Source: Marinisporobacter sp. (GTDB taxonomy: Bacteria; Bacillota; Clostridia; Peptostreptococcales; Thermotaleaceae). Taken from it: 64,000 bases of DNA. A model generated the notes under the pieces. That model did no database searches and was not told the origin of the DNA. It saw only the letters and a program-made list of their open reading frames with translations. The stretch is from NCBI GenBank assembly GCA_025210525.1, contig JAOARP010000017.1, forward strand, positions 62,001-126,000, in the 5' to 3' direction. Within the stretch, counting starts at the first letter, position 1; the number at the start of each line of letters is the position of its first letter. The position numbers were made by a program, and so were the translations under genes. Shown piece after piece: positions 54,094-63,626 of the stretch.

Positions 54094-57000
54094 AATGAGT
54101 AGATATGTTCAATGTATAAGATGTATCTTTTCTATCAAATTTATAAGCTGATAAGTAATATCTTCCTGGTTTTGCATTGAAATAACCGATTAATTTGTTA
54201 CCAGATGGGTTTGCATAAGATACAAGCTTTTTCATATTTGATTCATGATAAAGAATCCAATTCATACCCTTATTATTTTTCTGCGTAAGAGAGATATTGA
54301 TTTTTTTAGGAGATGTAATATCAAAATAATATACCTCTTTATTTTTATTGCCATTAAGAGTAGCTGATATAGTATTGTTCAATGTAAATGGTTTTGCATC
54401 CTTGATTAATACTTTTTTATTAGGGTTAATTGAATCACTTGTTTTTTTATTTTCTTGTGTAGTAGAAGCTTTGATAACACCATCTACATTGATAGAGTAA
54501 GCGTAAGTTCCTCTATCAAAGCTATATACGTGTAAATAATATTTTCCAGGGCTAGCATCGAAAGAACCCTTTAATGTTTTTCCTCTAGTACTTGGATTAG
54601 CAATTCTTTTTCTAGTACGAGGATCTTTGTAAACCGTCCAAGCTATTTTACCATTATCTTTATTAAGGACATTGATATTAACTTTTCCTGAATTTTCTAC
54701 ATTCAATACAAAGATATCATTCATATCTTTTTGATCTAAATGACCTAATACAGTTATATCAGAAGTAATAATATTGTTTGCTTTTTCAGGAGAATCATTT
54801 GGTTCTATTTCGTTTTTAGTTATTTTATTATTAGGTGTATCTATATTTGTTTGATTTTTGTTATCGTCGATAGGATCAATTGTTGGTTCTTCTTTTTTTA
54901 CTTCATCCTTTGAAGTATTTAATTTGCCATCAATATCTATTGTATAAGCAGATTCTTTATGAGAATAGTTATATACATGTAAATAATATTTTCCAGGCTG
55001 TGCATCAAAGGAAGCTGTTAATGTTTTTGAAGAAGCTGTTGCACGAGCTACTGCATCTTTACTGTTTGAATTATCATAAACGATAAAGTCAAGTCCTGCA
55101 TTTCCATTATTTTTTACTTTGACATTTACTTTGCTTGGTGATGTTACTTCAAAGTAGAACATATCATTTTTATCTTGTCCATTTAAGTTGGCTAACATAG
55201 TTACACCAGGAATGATTTTACCATTTGCTTTTTCGAAGGTGTCGTTATTTTCTTTTTCTTTCATACTTTCTGAGAATTCATCTGGTTTTGCATTACCTAC
55301 AGGACCATCTACAGCCTCTAGGTCTGTTACAATACCATGAAATACCACATCATATACAAATTGATTGTTGGAATTGACTCTGCGGTTCACAAAGTAAGCT
55401 GTAAGGGTTTTGTATCCACTCCAAGATGCATTGTTGAATTGCTTTAATACATCATTTGTATATTTGCTCATTGTTTTAAAATCTTCAGCTTCAGATTTTG
55501 CCATATCTCCTGTATAAGTGCCTCTTAAAGCAAATGTATTAAAGTATTCTGATTTGTTAATTTTAACAGTAGCATCTGTAAGCTTTGCAGTAGAAGCAAT
55601 TGTTGCAAATTGTTCAGGTGCTTTTTTATAAGGATGATTGTCTAAATAAGTATCTGCTACTAATGGAACGGTTAGATTACCATATTGAGCAGTTAAGTGT
55701 TTCATATGTTGTTTATAGCTTTGGTTAAGATTGCTGTTATGGTCAATTGAAGCAATATAGCTATCAAAGCTTGATATATTGTTACTTTTTACAGCATCAC
55801 ATAAGTTATCAAACATTGTCCAATCAGAAGTATACATATAATCAAAGAATGAATATGCGAAGGTATAGAAAGTAAAACCACTATCATAGTTAGCATGTAC
55901 AGTTTGGTGTAATGAATATCTATCAGAATCTTTATATCTTAAGATATTTCCTACCATACTTTTTCTTGGTTGAACACCATTTGTACGAGTAGAACCAGCG
56001 AAAAATTCGGCTTGTCCTTCATCAAACCACGTTAACCTATGTTTGTTGTCATAAAAAGCTCCTCTACCCCACATACCAGGAACTAAATAACGACCTTGAA
56101 GATAGTGGGTAAATTCGTGACGGAATAACTCCTCTAAAGTATAGATACTTTCTTGTGGAGTTCTTTCATAAGTAAAGAAGGTACCGTCTCCTTCTATGTA
56201 AATACCACCATTATCAGTAGAGTATCCATATAGTACTGAATTCATCTTATATTCTGTTGGATTATTATAAATAACAATTCTTAAAATGTCATCAGCGTTA
56301 CCTGGTTCTAATGCATTGTCGCTACCAATCATTCTAAAGAATTGAGATTTTACTTCTTTCGAGGCCCAGTAAAGTCTTTTGATTTTTTCTAAAGTGACCT
56401 TGTCTCCTGCCTTGATAAGGACTTTACCATTATCAAAAGAATAATTTTTTGGTAGATATTTGTTCTTTGCAGCTTCCTTAATAGCTTTTGTATCAATTGT
56501 ATTGCCATTAGCATCTTTTCCACGATAAATGTAATCAATATTTTTTATAACTTCCATATAGGGTTCACTCAATCTTGGGTAGATATTTAAAGATTCTACA
56601 AGGAATTTGATACCTTTTTTAGAATCTGTATGGAATCTACCTACTCTAGCCATACTCCAGATAGCATTATTTACTAACCAGGTATTATCAGCATTGATAT
56701 TTTTGATTCTTCCTATTTTTTCTATTTCAACAATGTAATTGTCTATTTTTCCATAGAAAGGTGTTTTTTCAGAATTTCTAATATCACGAAGATATTCAGA
56801 AGTATCATACTCAATACCTTGAAGGATATCATAGATAGCTGATCCTTTTGAACGCTCTTTGATGTATGAATCAAAATTGTCATTGTATTGCTTTAAAATA
56901 GGGGTAGCTTTGTTGATGATTTCTGTATTACAAGAAGCATTTCCAACAAGTTTACCAATAGCTCCTACAACTTCATCTTGTGTTTGTGTACCCAATTTAT

Positions 57001-57598
57001 AATTTGGGTTATTCATAGCTGCTAAAATAGCTGGGATACATTTATCATGTACTTTTCTATCGTTTAGTTGTTTTAATTCTTTATTATAAAAAGCAGTATA
57101 AAATCCACCTCTTAAAATTTCTACAAGGGTTGGAATTCCCATATTATCTTTTGTAGTAAATTGACTTCCTCTTTGAGCTAAGGCATCAATTACTGCTTGG
57201 AGACGATTTTGATCTGAATAAAATTTCTGAGCACCATCAGTATACTTAAAAAGATCTGTAATATCATTCCATTTTATTTTTACTACAGTATTGATCATGT
57301 CATTATAGTTCATATTACTCAGTTCATTTAGAGAATATTTACCATAAGATTTTTTTTCTGTTTGTTCGTTTTTTTGTATAGATTGAGGTACTGGTTTTGA
57401 GTTTTCTTTTAAGTTATTTAAAGATGGGTTATCAGATGTTGTATCTAAAGGACCGGATAAATTTTGAACCACAGTAGAAATATTTTTTTGTTGCTTCTCA
57501 ATATTTTGAGAAAGGGCAAACCCTGGTGTCATTGCATTCAACATAAGAGTTATGCCAAGAAAAACAGTACAAGCTAATTTTTTAAATGAAAAATTCAT
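54092..57598 (-). CDS. Secreted M9-family collagenase with three PPC domains
   Basis: 1168 residues. A signal peptide of ~29 residues (MNFSFKKLACTVFLGITLML) is followed by a propeptide-like stretch. An M9 N-terminal activator domain (~85-370) precedes the catalytic domain with the zinc site H494-EFTH and, about 35 residues on, DEGQAEFF supplying the glutamate ligand. Three pre-peptidase C-terminal (PPC) domains (~815-905, ~945-1040, ~1070-1168), each ending in PGKYYLHVY-like strands, bind collagen in ColH/ColG-type enzymes. It would digest collagen or other matrix outside the cell. A riboswitch-like leader precedes it. Confidence 0.93.
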   Translation of the reverse strand: MNFSFKKLACTVFLGITLMLNAMTPGFALSQNIEKQQKNISTVVQNLSGPLDTTSDNPSLNNLKENSKPVPQSIQKNEQTEKKSYGKYSLNELSNMNYNDMINTVVKIKWNDITDLFKYTDGAQKFYSDQNRLQAVIDALAQRGSQFTTKDNMGIPTLVEILRGGFYTAFYNKELKQLNDRKVHDKCIPAILAAMNNPNYKLGTQTQDEVVGAIGKLVGNASCNTEIINKATPILKQYNDNFDSYIKERSKGSAIYDILQGIEYDTSEYLRDIRNSEKTPFYGKIDNYIVEIEKIGRIKNINADNTWLVNNAIWSMARVGRFHTDSKKGIKFLVESLNIYPRLSEPYMEVIKNIDYIYRGKDANGNTIDTKAIKEAAKNKYLPKNYSFDNGKVLIKAGDKVTLEKIKRLYWASKEVKSQFFRMIGSDNALEPGNADDILRIVIYNNPTEYKMNSVLYGYSTDNGGIYIEGDGTFFTYERTPQESIYTLEELFRHEFTHYLQGRYLVPGMWGRGAFYDNKHRLTWFDEGQAEFFAGSTRTNGVQPRKSMVGNILRYKDSDRYSLHQTVHANYDSGFTFYTFAYSFFDYMYTSDWTMFDNLCDAVKSNNISSFDSYIASIDHNSNLNQSYKQHMKHLTAQYGNLTVPLVADTYLDNHPYKKAPEQFATIASTAKLTDATVKINKSEYFNTFALRGTYTGDMAKSEAEDFKTMSKYTNDVLKQFNNASWSGYKTLTAYFVNRRVNSNNQFVYDVVFHGIVTDLEAVDGPVGNAKPDEFSESMKEKENNDTFEKANGKIIPGVTMLANLNGQDKNDMFYFEVTSPSKVNVKVKNNGNAGLDFIVYDNSNSKDAVARATASSKTLTASFDAQPGKYYLHVYNYSHKESAYTIDIDGKLNTSKDEVKKEEPTIDPIDDNKNQTNIDTPNNKITKNEIEPNDSPEKANNIITSDITVLGHLDQKDMNDIFVLNVENSGKVNINVLNKDNGKIAWTVYKDPRTRKRIANPSTRGKTLKGSFDASPGKYYLHVYSFDRGTYAYSINVDGVIKASTTQENKKTSDSINPNKKVLIKDAKPFTLNNTISATLNGNKNKEVYYFDITSPKKINISLTQKNNKGMNWILYHESNMKKLVSYANPSGNKLIGYFNAKPGRYYLSAYKFDRKDTSYTLNISTH

Positions 57599-57683
57599 TA
57601 TAAAAATGACCTCCTCTTTTAATTTTAATGATAAAAATTGTTTACTGAAAAGTTAAATCAATTAAACCTCCTTTCTACATTGT

Positions 57684-57806
57684 AAAAACAAAAACCCAGC
57701 ATAAGAAACTACTATAAAATGTTCTATGTAGAACACTTTATAGTGGTTTTTATGCTGGGTTATCGCAAGCTAAATAATATACATTATTTTCTGTTGATCA
57801 TACCAA
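57684..57806 (-). ncRNA. Candidate riboswitch leader no. 3 with terminator, upstream of collagenase
   Basis: On the minus strand the core starts at GGTATGATCAACAGA (57804 downward). It has an extended hairpin (AAATAAT/ATTATTT) directly followed by AGCT, and closes with GATAACCC. ACCCAGCATAA then forms the 5' arm of a long terminator whose 3' arm is TTATGCTGGGT, followed by TTTTTG. The GGT/ACC closing pair of the core and the terminator share ACC, so they compete. Hairpin sequence differs from leaders 1 and 2 but base pairing is kept. Confidence 0.65.
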
Positions 57807-57863
57807 AAATTTTTAAATTTTATAAACTCTATTGAATATTTATGATTATGTGAATACATTGGG

Positions 57864-57892
57864 ATTATACAATAATATTTTCCAAAATTCAA
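57864..57892 (-). promoter_or_regulatory. Promoter of the collagenase gene
   Basis: On the minus strand TTGAAT (57887-57892) and TATAAT (57864-57869), 17 bases apart; the leader is about 250 bases long. Confidence 0.7.
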
Positions 57893-57980
57893 CAAAAATT
57901 TATGAATTACTATAAATATTTGGATAAAAGTGAGCAATTTCGTTTGTTTTATTCCAAAAAAGATATTTTTGGGAAAAATG

Positions 57981-58008
57981 TTGACAAAATAATACAATAT
58001 GGTAAAAT
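57981..58008 (+). promoter_or_regulatory. Promoter of the type IV pilus operon
   Basis: TTGACA at 57981-57986 and TAAAAT at 58003-58008 with a 16-base spacer ending in ATATGG, closely like the promoter at 46403-46430. Confidence 0.8.
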
Positions 58009-58079
58009 TGTACTAACAAAATTACATATAATGACAAACTAACAAATACATTTTCTCAAATAAAATAAATTACTGCGTA

Positions 58080-58206
58080 TATTCTGGTAAGATCAATAGA
58101 AAGCAAGGTTTTGTTTAGCTAAAGATAATCCAGCATAAGTAGTTGTAGTGTTGTACCCATTTTCGAAGTGGGCTACAAGCTGACAGCTATTTATGCTGGT
58201 TTTTTA
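58080..58206 (+). ncRNA. Candidate riboswitch leader no. 2 with terminator, upstream of the pilus operon
   Basis: CTGG (58084-58087) to CCAG (58130-58133) encloses GGTAAGATCAATAGA, a hairpin (AAGCA/TGTTT around AGGTTT) and AGCTAAAGATAA. CCAGCATAA is the 5' arm of a terminator ending TTATGCTGG (58191-58199) and six T, with an inner CCCA/TGGG hairpin. Same organisation as leader 1, with G.T replacing A-T in the hairpin stem. Ribosome binding site of the first pilus-operon gene follows. Confidence 0.72.
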
Positions 58207-58242
58207 TTTCGAAAAAATAAAATATAAGGAGGTTTAATAAAA

Positions 58243-59601
58243 ATGTCAGGAAGAAATTTTAAAACTTCATTGAATGGCTTTAATAAAAAAGATGTAAATG
58301 ACTATATCGATATGCTTATAGCAGAAGCGGAATTAAAACAAAAGGAAAATGAAGGGGAATTATTAAATTTAAAAAAACTCAACAAAGAAATTAGGATGAA
58401 GGCTGAAAGCGAAATAAAAAGCAAGGAAGAAATGTTACAAGAAGCAAAGAGACAATCAGATGAGATAAAAAATAGTGTTGAAGCTCAATTAAGACAAAAG
58501 GATCATGAGATAGAAAACATCAGAAGAACAGGAATGGATGTAAGGGAAAGAGCAGAAAGAGAAATAAAAGTAAAAGAAGAAGATTTAAGACAAATCAAGC
58601 AAAAATATGAAGAAATGAAAAATAGCTTTGATGTTCAGCTAAGACAAAAGGATCATGAGATAGAAAACATCAGAAGAACAGGAATGGATGTAAGGGAAAG
58701 AGCAGAAAGAGAAATAAAAGTAAAAGAAGAAGCCTTAAGAGAAATCAAGCAAAAATATGAAGAGATGAAAAATAGCTTTGAAACACAGCTAAGACAGAAG
58801 GATCATGAGATAGAAAATATTAGAAGAACAGGAATGGACATAAGAGAAAGATCAGAAAAGGAGCTAAAAGAAAAAGAAGAAATTTTAAGAGAAATAAAAC
58901 AGAAGTATGAAGTAATGAAGCTTGATCTTGAGCAGCAGTTAAGGCAAAAAGATATGGAAATTGAACATTTAAAAAGTCTTAAGATGGACATGCAGCAACA
59001 AAGACAAATAGTTGTAGGAGAAGTTGAAAAACAGTATGAAGAAAAATTAACAGTCATAGAAAAAGAATATGAAGAAGAAAAGAATCAGTTGAAATATCAA
59101 ATCAATCAGCAAGAACAAGAAATTGATGGTTTAAAGGAATATCGTATAGAAGTACAAAAAAGAACAGAGCTTCAATTAGAAAAACAAAAAAATATATATG
59201 AAAAATTAAAGACTACAACACAAAAGGAATTAAAACAAAGAGACGATGAAAATTTCTTGTTGAAAGGTATGGATCAAAAATTAAGTACCCAATACGATGA
59301 GATCTTACAAGAGATGGATAAAATTGAAAAAGATCGTACACAAATAGCAAATGTATTGATTTCAGCGCAGGAAAAATCAGAGCATATTATTGAGACAGCA
59401 AAAATTCAAGCATATCATGAAAAAAGAAAAATAGAAAAAGAGATAGAAAAAGAAGAGAAAAGATTAAAAGAAATTAAAGTAGAAATCAAAGGATTAAGAA
59501 GTGAGATGATCGGCGTATTAAATGGCTATCAAAAGCAATTAAGTGGTTTAGTAGAGGAAGAGGTAGGCTTAGATGTTTCAAAAGCGAGTGTATATAAATA
59601 A
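58243..59601 (+). CDS. DivIVA-like coiled-coil protein of the pilus operon
   Basis: 452 residues. The first ~30 residues (FKTSLNGFNKKDVNDYIDML) resemble the membrane-binding head of DivIVA proteins, and the rest to ~430 is one continuous coiled coil. It contains three near-identical 50-residue repeats (LRQKDHEIENIRRTGMD...). DivIVA-type proteins sit at negatively curved membrane such as cell poles and recruit partners. As first gene of the pilus operon it may place pilus machinery at the pole; that is inference. AAGGAGG lies 12 bases before the ATG. Confidence 0.75.
   Translation: MSGRNFKTSLNGFNKKDVNDYIDMLIAEAELKQKENEGELLNLKKLNKEIRMKAESEIKSKEEMLQEAKRQSDEIKNSVEAQLRQKDHEIENIRRTGMDVRERAEREIKVKEEDLRQIKQKYEEMKNSFDVQLRQKDHEIENIRRTGMDVRERAEREIKVKEEALREIKQKYEEMKNSFETQLRQKDHEIENIRRTGMDIRERSEKELKEKEEILREIKQKYEVMKLDLEQQLRQKDMEIEHLKSLKMDMQQQRQIVVGEVEKQYEEKLTVIEKEYEEEKNQLKYQINQQEQEIDGLKEYRIEVQKRTELQLEKQKNIYEKLKTTTQKELKQRDDENFLLKGMDQKLSTQYDEILQEMDKIEKDRTQIANVLISAQEKSEHIIETAKIQAYHEKRKIEKEIEKEEKRLKEIKVEIKGLRSEMIGVLNGYQKQLSGLVEEEVGLDVSKASVYK
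58480..58930 (+). repeat. Three tandem 150-base repeats in the DivIVA-like gene
   Basis: GATCATGAGATAGAAAA recurs at 58501, 58651 and 58801, exactly 150 bases (50 residues) apart. The first two units are almost identical over their full length, so duplication is recent and copy number may vary among strains. Confidence 0.92.
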
Positions 59602-59641
59602 GTTCTAAAAGAAAGGGGATACCGGTTTTATCGGGATAGAT

Positions 59642-61333
59642 GTGTTTGAATGGGAAAGTAGTATTCGACAAAGATTAGGAGAATTATTAATTCAAAAAGG
59701 TAAGTTGTCTATGGAACAACTAGATGAGGCTCTGCATATTCAGCTAAGGGAAGGGAAAAAAATAGGACAAATTTTGGTTGAAAAACATTATGTTACGGTA
59801 GAAGATATTTTAGATGCCTTATCTGTACAATTAAATATTGAAAGAATTAATTTAGAGCAAGTTCAAATTTCAGAGAAGGTTTTAAAAAATATTCCCATAG
59901 AAATCTCACAAAAATATGATCTGATTCCTTTTGATGAGCAGGATGGAAGCATTTATGTTGCCATGAGTGATCCAGATAATTTGTTAGCTGTTGATGATAT
60001 ACGATTGATTACTGGTAAAAATGTAAAAAAATTTATTGCTAGTGGAAATGACATAAAATCTGCTATTGAAAGGTCTTATAAAAAGATATCGGGAGATCAA
60101 GCTTTAGAGGATCTCAAAAAAGAATATGGGATAGATATAGGAAAAGAAGAAATAGCAGTCTCCAATGCTGAAGTAGACAATGCACCTGCTGTACGACTTG
60201 CAAATTCAATACTCAGTCAAGCCATTGAAATGAAAGCTAGTGATATTCATATAGAACCCTTTGAAGAAGAAGTTTTGGTACGTTATCGAATTGATGGAGC
60301 TTTGATGGAACATATGGTTCTTCCCCAAAGCATTTATGATGCAGTTTCTACAAGATTTAAAATTATAGGTAGTATGGATATTGCAGAAAAGAGAATTCCT
60401 CAAGACGGAAGGATTGCTATGGAGTTTAATGGCAAGGATTATGATTTTCGTGTATCTTCTTTGCCAACGGTTTATGGAGAAAAAATCGTTATGAGGATAT
60501 TAGATAAGAATGCTGCACTGGTTGAAAGAGGAAAATTAGGATTTACAGATTATGAAAATAAATTGATCAGTAGAATATTAAAAATGCCAAATGGTATTTT
60601 ACTCGTAACAGGACCTACAGGAAGTGGTAAAACCACTACCCTTTATTCATTCTTAAGTGAGATGAATACACCCGATAAAAATATTATCACCATTGAAGAT
60701 CCAGTAGAATATATGCTCAACCGTATCAATCAAGTACAAGTAAATAGTAAAGCAGGACTTACCTTTGCAGCAGGTCTTAGGAGTATGTTAAGACAAGACC
60801 CGGATGTTATCATGCTTGGAGAGATTCGTGATGAGGAAACAGCACAGATTGCAGTAAGAGCATCTATTACAGGTCACTTTGTACTATCAACTCTTCATAC
60901 AAATGATGCACCTAGCTCTATTACAAGACTTATTGATATGGGGATAGAATCTTATTTAGCAGCAGATGCAGTAGTTGGAATCATTGCCCAAAGACTAGTC
61001 AGAAGACTTTGTCCTCATTGTAAGGAAAGCTATACTCCTGATGAAGGAGAAAAAGAATTATTAAAAGAATACGGTGTATCCACCCTGTATAGAGCAAAGG
61101 GATGTAAAGAATGTAACGATACAGGCTATGCAGGCCGAAGAGGGATTCATGAAGTATTGATGATGGATACAGATTTAAGAAATGCCATAGAAACAGGAAA
61201 AACCAGCGATGAAATTAGAGAAATCGCCATTCGAGGAGGGATGATGACCCTCTTTGAAAATTGTAAAACACTTGTTTTGGAAGGAGAGACAACTACCAAT
61301 GAATTGGTCAAGACCGTACACGGAAAGGATTGA
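59642..61333 (+). CDS. pilB: Type IV pilus assembly ATPase PilB
   Basis: 563 residues. The best start is a GTG at 59642 with weak GGGAT upstream; an AAAGGGG lies too far away (24 bases) and no ATG is in frame. The GspE N-terminal domain (~1-150) is followed by the secretion ATPase with Walker A GPTGSGKT at 324-331, the Asp/His boxes and Walker B. The tetracysteine zinc site (CPHC and CKEC) near ~455-490 is typical of PilB. It powers pilus extension in the cytoplasm. Confidence 0.95.
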   Translation: MFEWESSIRQRLGELLIQKGKLSMEQLDEALHIQLREGKKIGQILVEKHYVTVEDILDALSVQLNIERINLEQVQISEKVLKNIPIEISQKYDLIPFDEQDGSIYVAMSDPDNLLAVDDIRLITGKNVKKFIASGNDIKSAIERSYKKISGDQALEDLKKEYGIDIGKEEIAVSNAEVDNAPAVRLANSILSQAIEMKASDIHIEPFEEEVLVRYRIDGALMEHMVLPQSIYDAVSTRFKIIGSMDIAEKRIPQDGRIAMEFNGKDYDFRVSSLPTVYGEKIVMRILDKNAALVERGKLGFTDYENKLISRILKMPNGILLVTGPTGSGKTTTLYSFLSEMNTPDKNIITIEDPVEYMLNRINQVQVNSKAGLTFAAGLRSMLRQDPDVIMLGEIRDEETAQIAVRASITGHFVLSTLHTNDAPSSITRLIDMGIESYLAADAVVGIIAQRLVRRLCPHCKESYTPDEGEKELLKEYGVSTLYRAKGCKECNDTGYAGRRGIHEVLMMDTDLRNAIETGKTSDEIREIAIRGGMMTLFENCKTLVLEGETTTNELVKTVHGKD

Positions 61334-62402
61334 TAGTAGAAATCTACAAGAGATTTTAGAATATGCCCATGGTAAAGGCTCTACGGATATTCATTTGATT
61401 GTAGATTCAAAGCCAGTCATCAGAGTCCATAAGTCCTTAGAGGATATAGAAGATGCAGAAATGATTACACCAGAGATCTCTAAGATCTTAGCAGATTCTT
61501 GTATGAGTGAAAGTCATAAAAAAATATTAGAAGAAGCAGGAGAAGTGGACTTTTCCTTTTCTGTAGGAGACTTTGGAAGATACAGGGCCAACATATTTAG
61601 ACAAAAGGGAAATTATTCTATTGCCTTAAGAGCTATTCCTGTAGATATTCCAAATTTTGATAATCTGAAATTACCTCCTGCAATAAGATCATTTGCCAAT
61701 AAGCATATGGGATTAGTTTTAGTAACAGGAGCTACAGGAAGTGGTAAATCTACTACGCTAGCAAGTTTACTTGATATTATCAACCAAGAGAGAAGAGCAC
61801 ATATTATTACCATTGAAGACCCTATAGAATATGTTCATGTTCACAAAAAATGTAGAGTCAATCAAAGAGAAATAGGAGGAGATACAAAATCCTTCGCAAC
61901 AGCATTAAGAGCATCACTGAGGGAAGATCCAGATATCATATTAGTGGGAGAGATGAGGGACCCTGAAACCATTGCTACTGCACTAACAGCAGCAGAAACA
62001 GGTCACTTAGTTTTTTCTACCCTACATACAATAGGAGCTGCGAAGACCATAGATAGGATTATTGACTCATTTCCTACAGGACAGCAAAATCAAGTACGAA
62101 GTCAGTTGGCTACTGTACTCAATGGCGTTGTATCACAGCAGCTTATTCCTAAGATGGATGGAACAGGTATCACTGCTGCCTGTGAAGTGATGATTGCCAA
62201 TGGAGCTATTAGAAACCTTATTCGTGAAAATAAGCCCCATCAAATCAATAGTATCATTCAGACAAGCCATGATACAGGCATGCAGTCTATGGATTATCAT
62301 CTATCACAATTGGTACAGCAGGGAATGATTTCAAAAGAAGCTGCTCTTGAACGTGCCCAAGATGAACAAAGTTTATCCAATCTGCTGATGCCGAGGTGGT
62401 AA
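61299..62402 (+). CDS. pilT: Twitching motility retraction ATPase PilT
   Basis: 367 residues from the ATG at 61299 (AAGGAG about 12 bases upstream), overlapping pilB by 35 bases. The true N-terminus may lie slightly later, since family members usually start at NLQEILEYA. Walker A is GATGSGKST (~144), then IEDPIEYVH, REDPDIILVGEMRDPET and the HLVFSTLHT box. AIRNLIRENK is the conserved C-terminal PilT motif. It depolymerises pili to give force for retraction. Confidence 0.93.
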   Translation: MNWSRPYTERIDSRNLQEILEYAHGKGSTDIHLIVDSKPVIRVHKSLEDIEDAEMITPEISKILADSCMSESHKKILEEAGEVDFSFSVGDFGRYRANIFRQKGNYSIALRAIPVDIPNFDNLKLPPAIRSFANKHMGLVLVTGATGSGKSTTLASLLDIINQERRAHIITIEDPIEYVHVHKKCRVNQREIGGDTKSFATALRASLREDPDIILVGEMRDPETIATALTAAETGHLVFSTLHTIGAAKTIDRIIDSFPTGQQNQVRSQLATVLNGVVSQQLIPKMDGTGITAACEVMIANGAIRNLIRENKPHQINSIIQTSHDTGMQSMDYHLSQLVQQGMISKEAALERAQDEQSLSNLLMPRW

Positions 62403-62405
62403 AGT

Positions 62406-63608
62406 ATGGCTACCTTTCAATATACAGCGAAAAATTTGCAAGGAGAAATCATTTCAGGTATTTATGAAGGAGATAGTATAGAAGCTTTAAAGCGTGAAAT
62501 GTACCAAAAGGGTTACATTGTAACAAAGACTAGTAAAGAAGCACAAGGAATGAAAATAGATAATTTATTTGGAAAACCAAATGCCAAGGATTTTGCCATC
62601 TTTTGTAGACAGTTTTCCGTTATTTTAAATTCAGGACTAACCTTGATTGAAGCCATGCTCATTTTGACCCAGCAGACGAAGAAGAAAAAGTTTAAGGAAA
62701 TACTCAAAAATATTCATGAAGAGCTACAAAAGGGAAAGATGTTTTCTGCTACCTTGAAAAATTATAAAGACACTTTCCCAGAGTTTTTTATCAATATGAT
62801 TCAAGTAGGAGAAGCAAGTGGTACATTAGATGAAGTTTTAAATCGACTTGCTGAGAATTATGAAAAGGAATACAAGATGAAGAAAAAAGTAAAGGCAGCT
62901 TCTATGTATCCTGTGATGGTTGTTGTGGTGGCTATAGGGGTAGTAACCCTGTTGTTAGTAAAAGTTGTACCTATGTTTGTAGGGATGCTTAGCGAGATGG
63001 GTGGAGAAATCCCATTTTTAACAAAACTTGTTATGATGGCTAGCGATTTTATTGTAACTCATCTAGGAGTTATGTTTTTAGGTAATTTCTTTGGAGTAAT
63101 AGGACTCATTTATTATTACAAAACAGAAAGAGGAAGATATGTTTTTGATGATTTAAAATTAAAAGCACCTATCATCAAAAACTTATTTATAAAAATTGTA
63201 ACTGCTAAATTTGCAAATAGCATGGGAATGCTTTTGAAAAGTGGTATTCCAATCATCCAAGCGGTGGACATTATTTCTAATCTCATTGGAAATCGTGTAC
63301 TAGAAGAGAGGTTTAAGGTATGTCAAGAGGATATCAAAGGAGGTAGGGGGATTTCTACTTCCCTTAGAAAAATAGAAATATTCCCACCCCTATTATTTCA
63401 CATGATTACCGTTGGAGAAAAGACAGGAGAACTAGATGACATGCTCATGAGAACCTCTGTCTTCTTTGAAGAGGAGGTGGAAGAAGCAATAGATCAAATG
63501 ATTACTATGATTGAGCCAATGCTCATCATAGGTCTTGGAGGAGTTGTAGCAGTTATCATTCTTGCTGTAATGCTTCCAATGGTAGAAATATTACAAAATA
63601 TTAGTTAA
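62406..63608 (+). CDS. pilC: Type IV pilus inner-membrane platform protein PilC
   Basis: 400 residues with two T2SSF domains (~65-190, ~270-390) and three membrane helices (~168-190, ~215-235, ~370-395). CRQFSVILNSGLTLIEAM and the second MLLKSGIPIIQAV are the two conserved motifs. It connects the motor ATPases to pilin at the membrane. Begins three bases after pilT stop. Confidence 0.95.
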   Translation: MATFQYTAKNLQGEIISGIYEGDSIEALKREMYQKGYIVTKTSKEAQGMKIDNLFGKPNAKDFAIFCRQFSVILNSGLTLIEAMLILTQQTKKKKFKEILKNIHEELQKGKMFSATLKNYKDTFPEFFINMIQVGEASGTLDEVLNRLAENYEKEYKMKKKVKAASMYPVMVVVVAIGVVTLLLVKVVPMFVGMLSEMGGEIPFLTKLVMMASDFIVTHLGVMFLGNFFGVIGLIYYYKTERGRYVFDDLKLKAPIIKNLFIKIVTAKFANSMGMLLKSGIPIIQAVDIISNLIGNRVLEERFKVCQEDIKGGRGISTSLRKIEIFPPLLFHMITVGEKTGELDDMLMRTSVFFEEEVEEAIDQMITMIEPMLIIGLGGVVAVIILAVMLPMVEILQNIS

Positions 63609-63626
63609 AAATAAGGAGGAAACAAA

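Noticed and set aside
58480-58930. CRISPR-like array
   Set aside because: Repeats are 150 bases, contiguous, in frame and encode a coiled coil; there are no spacers.
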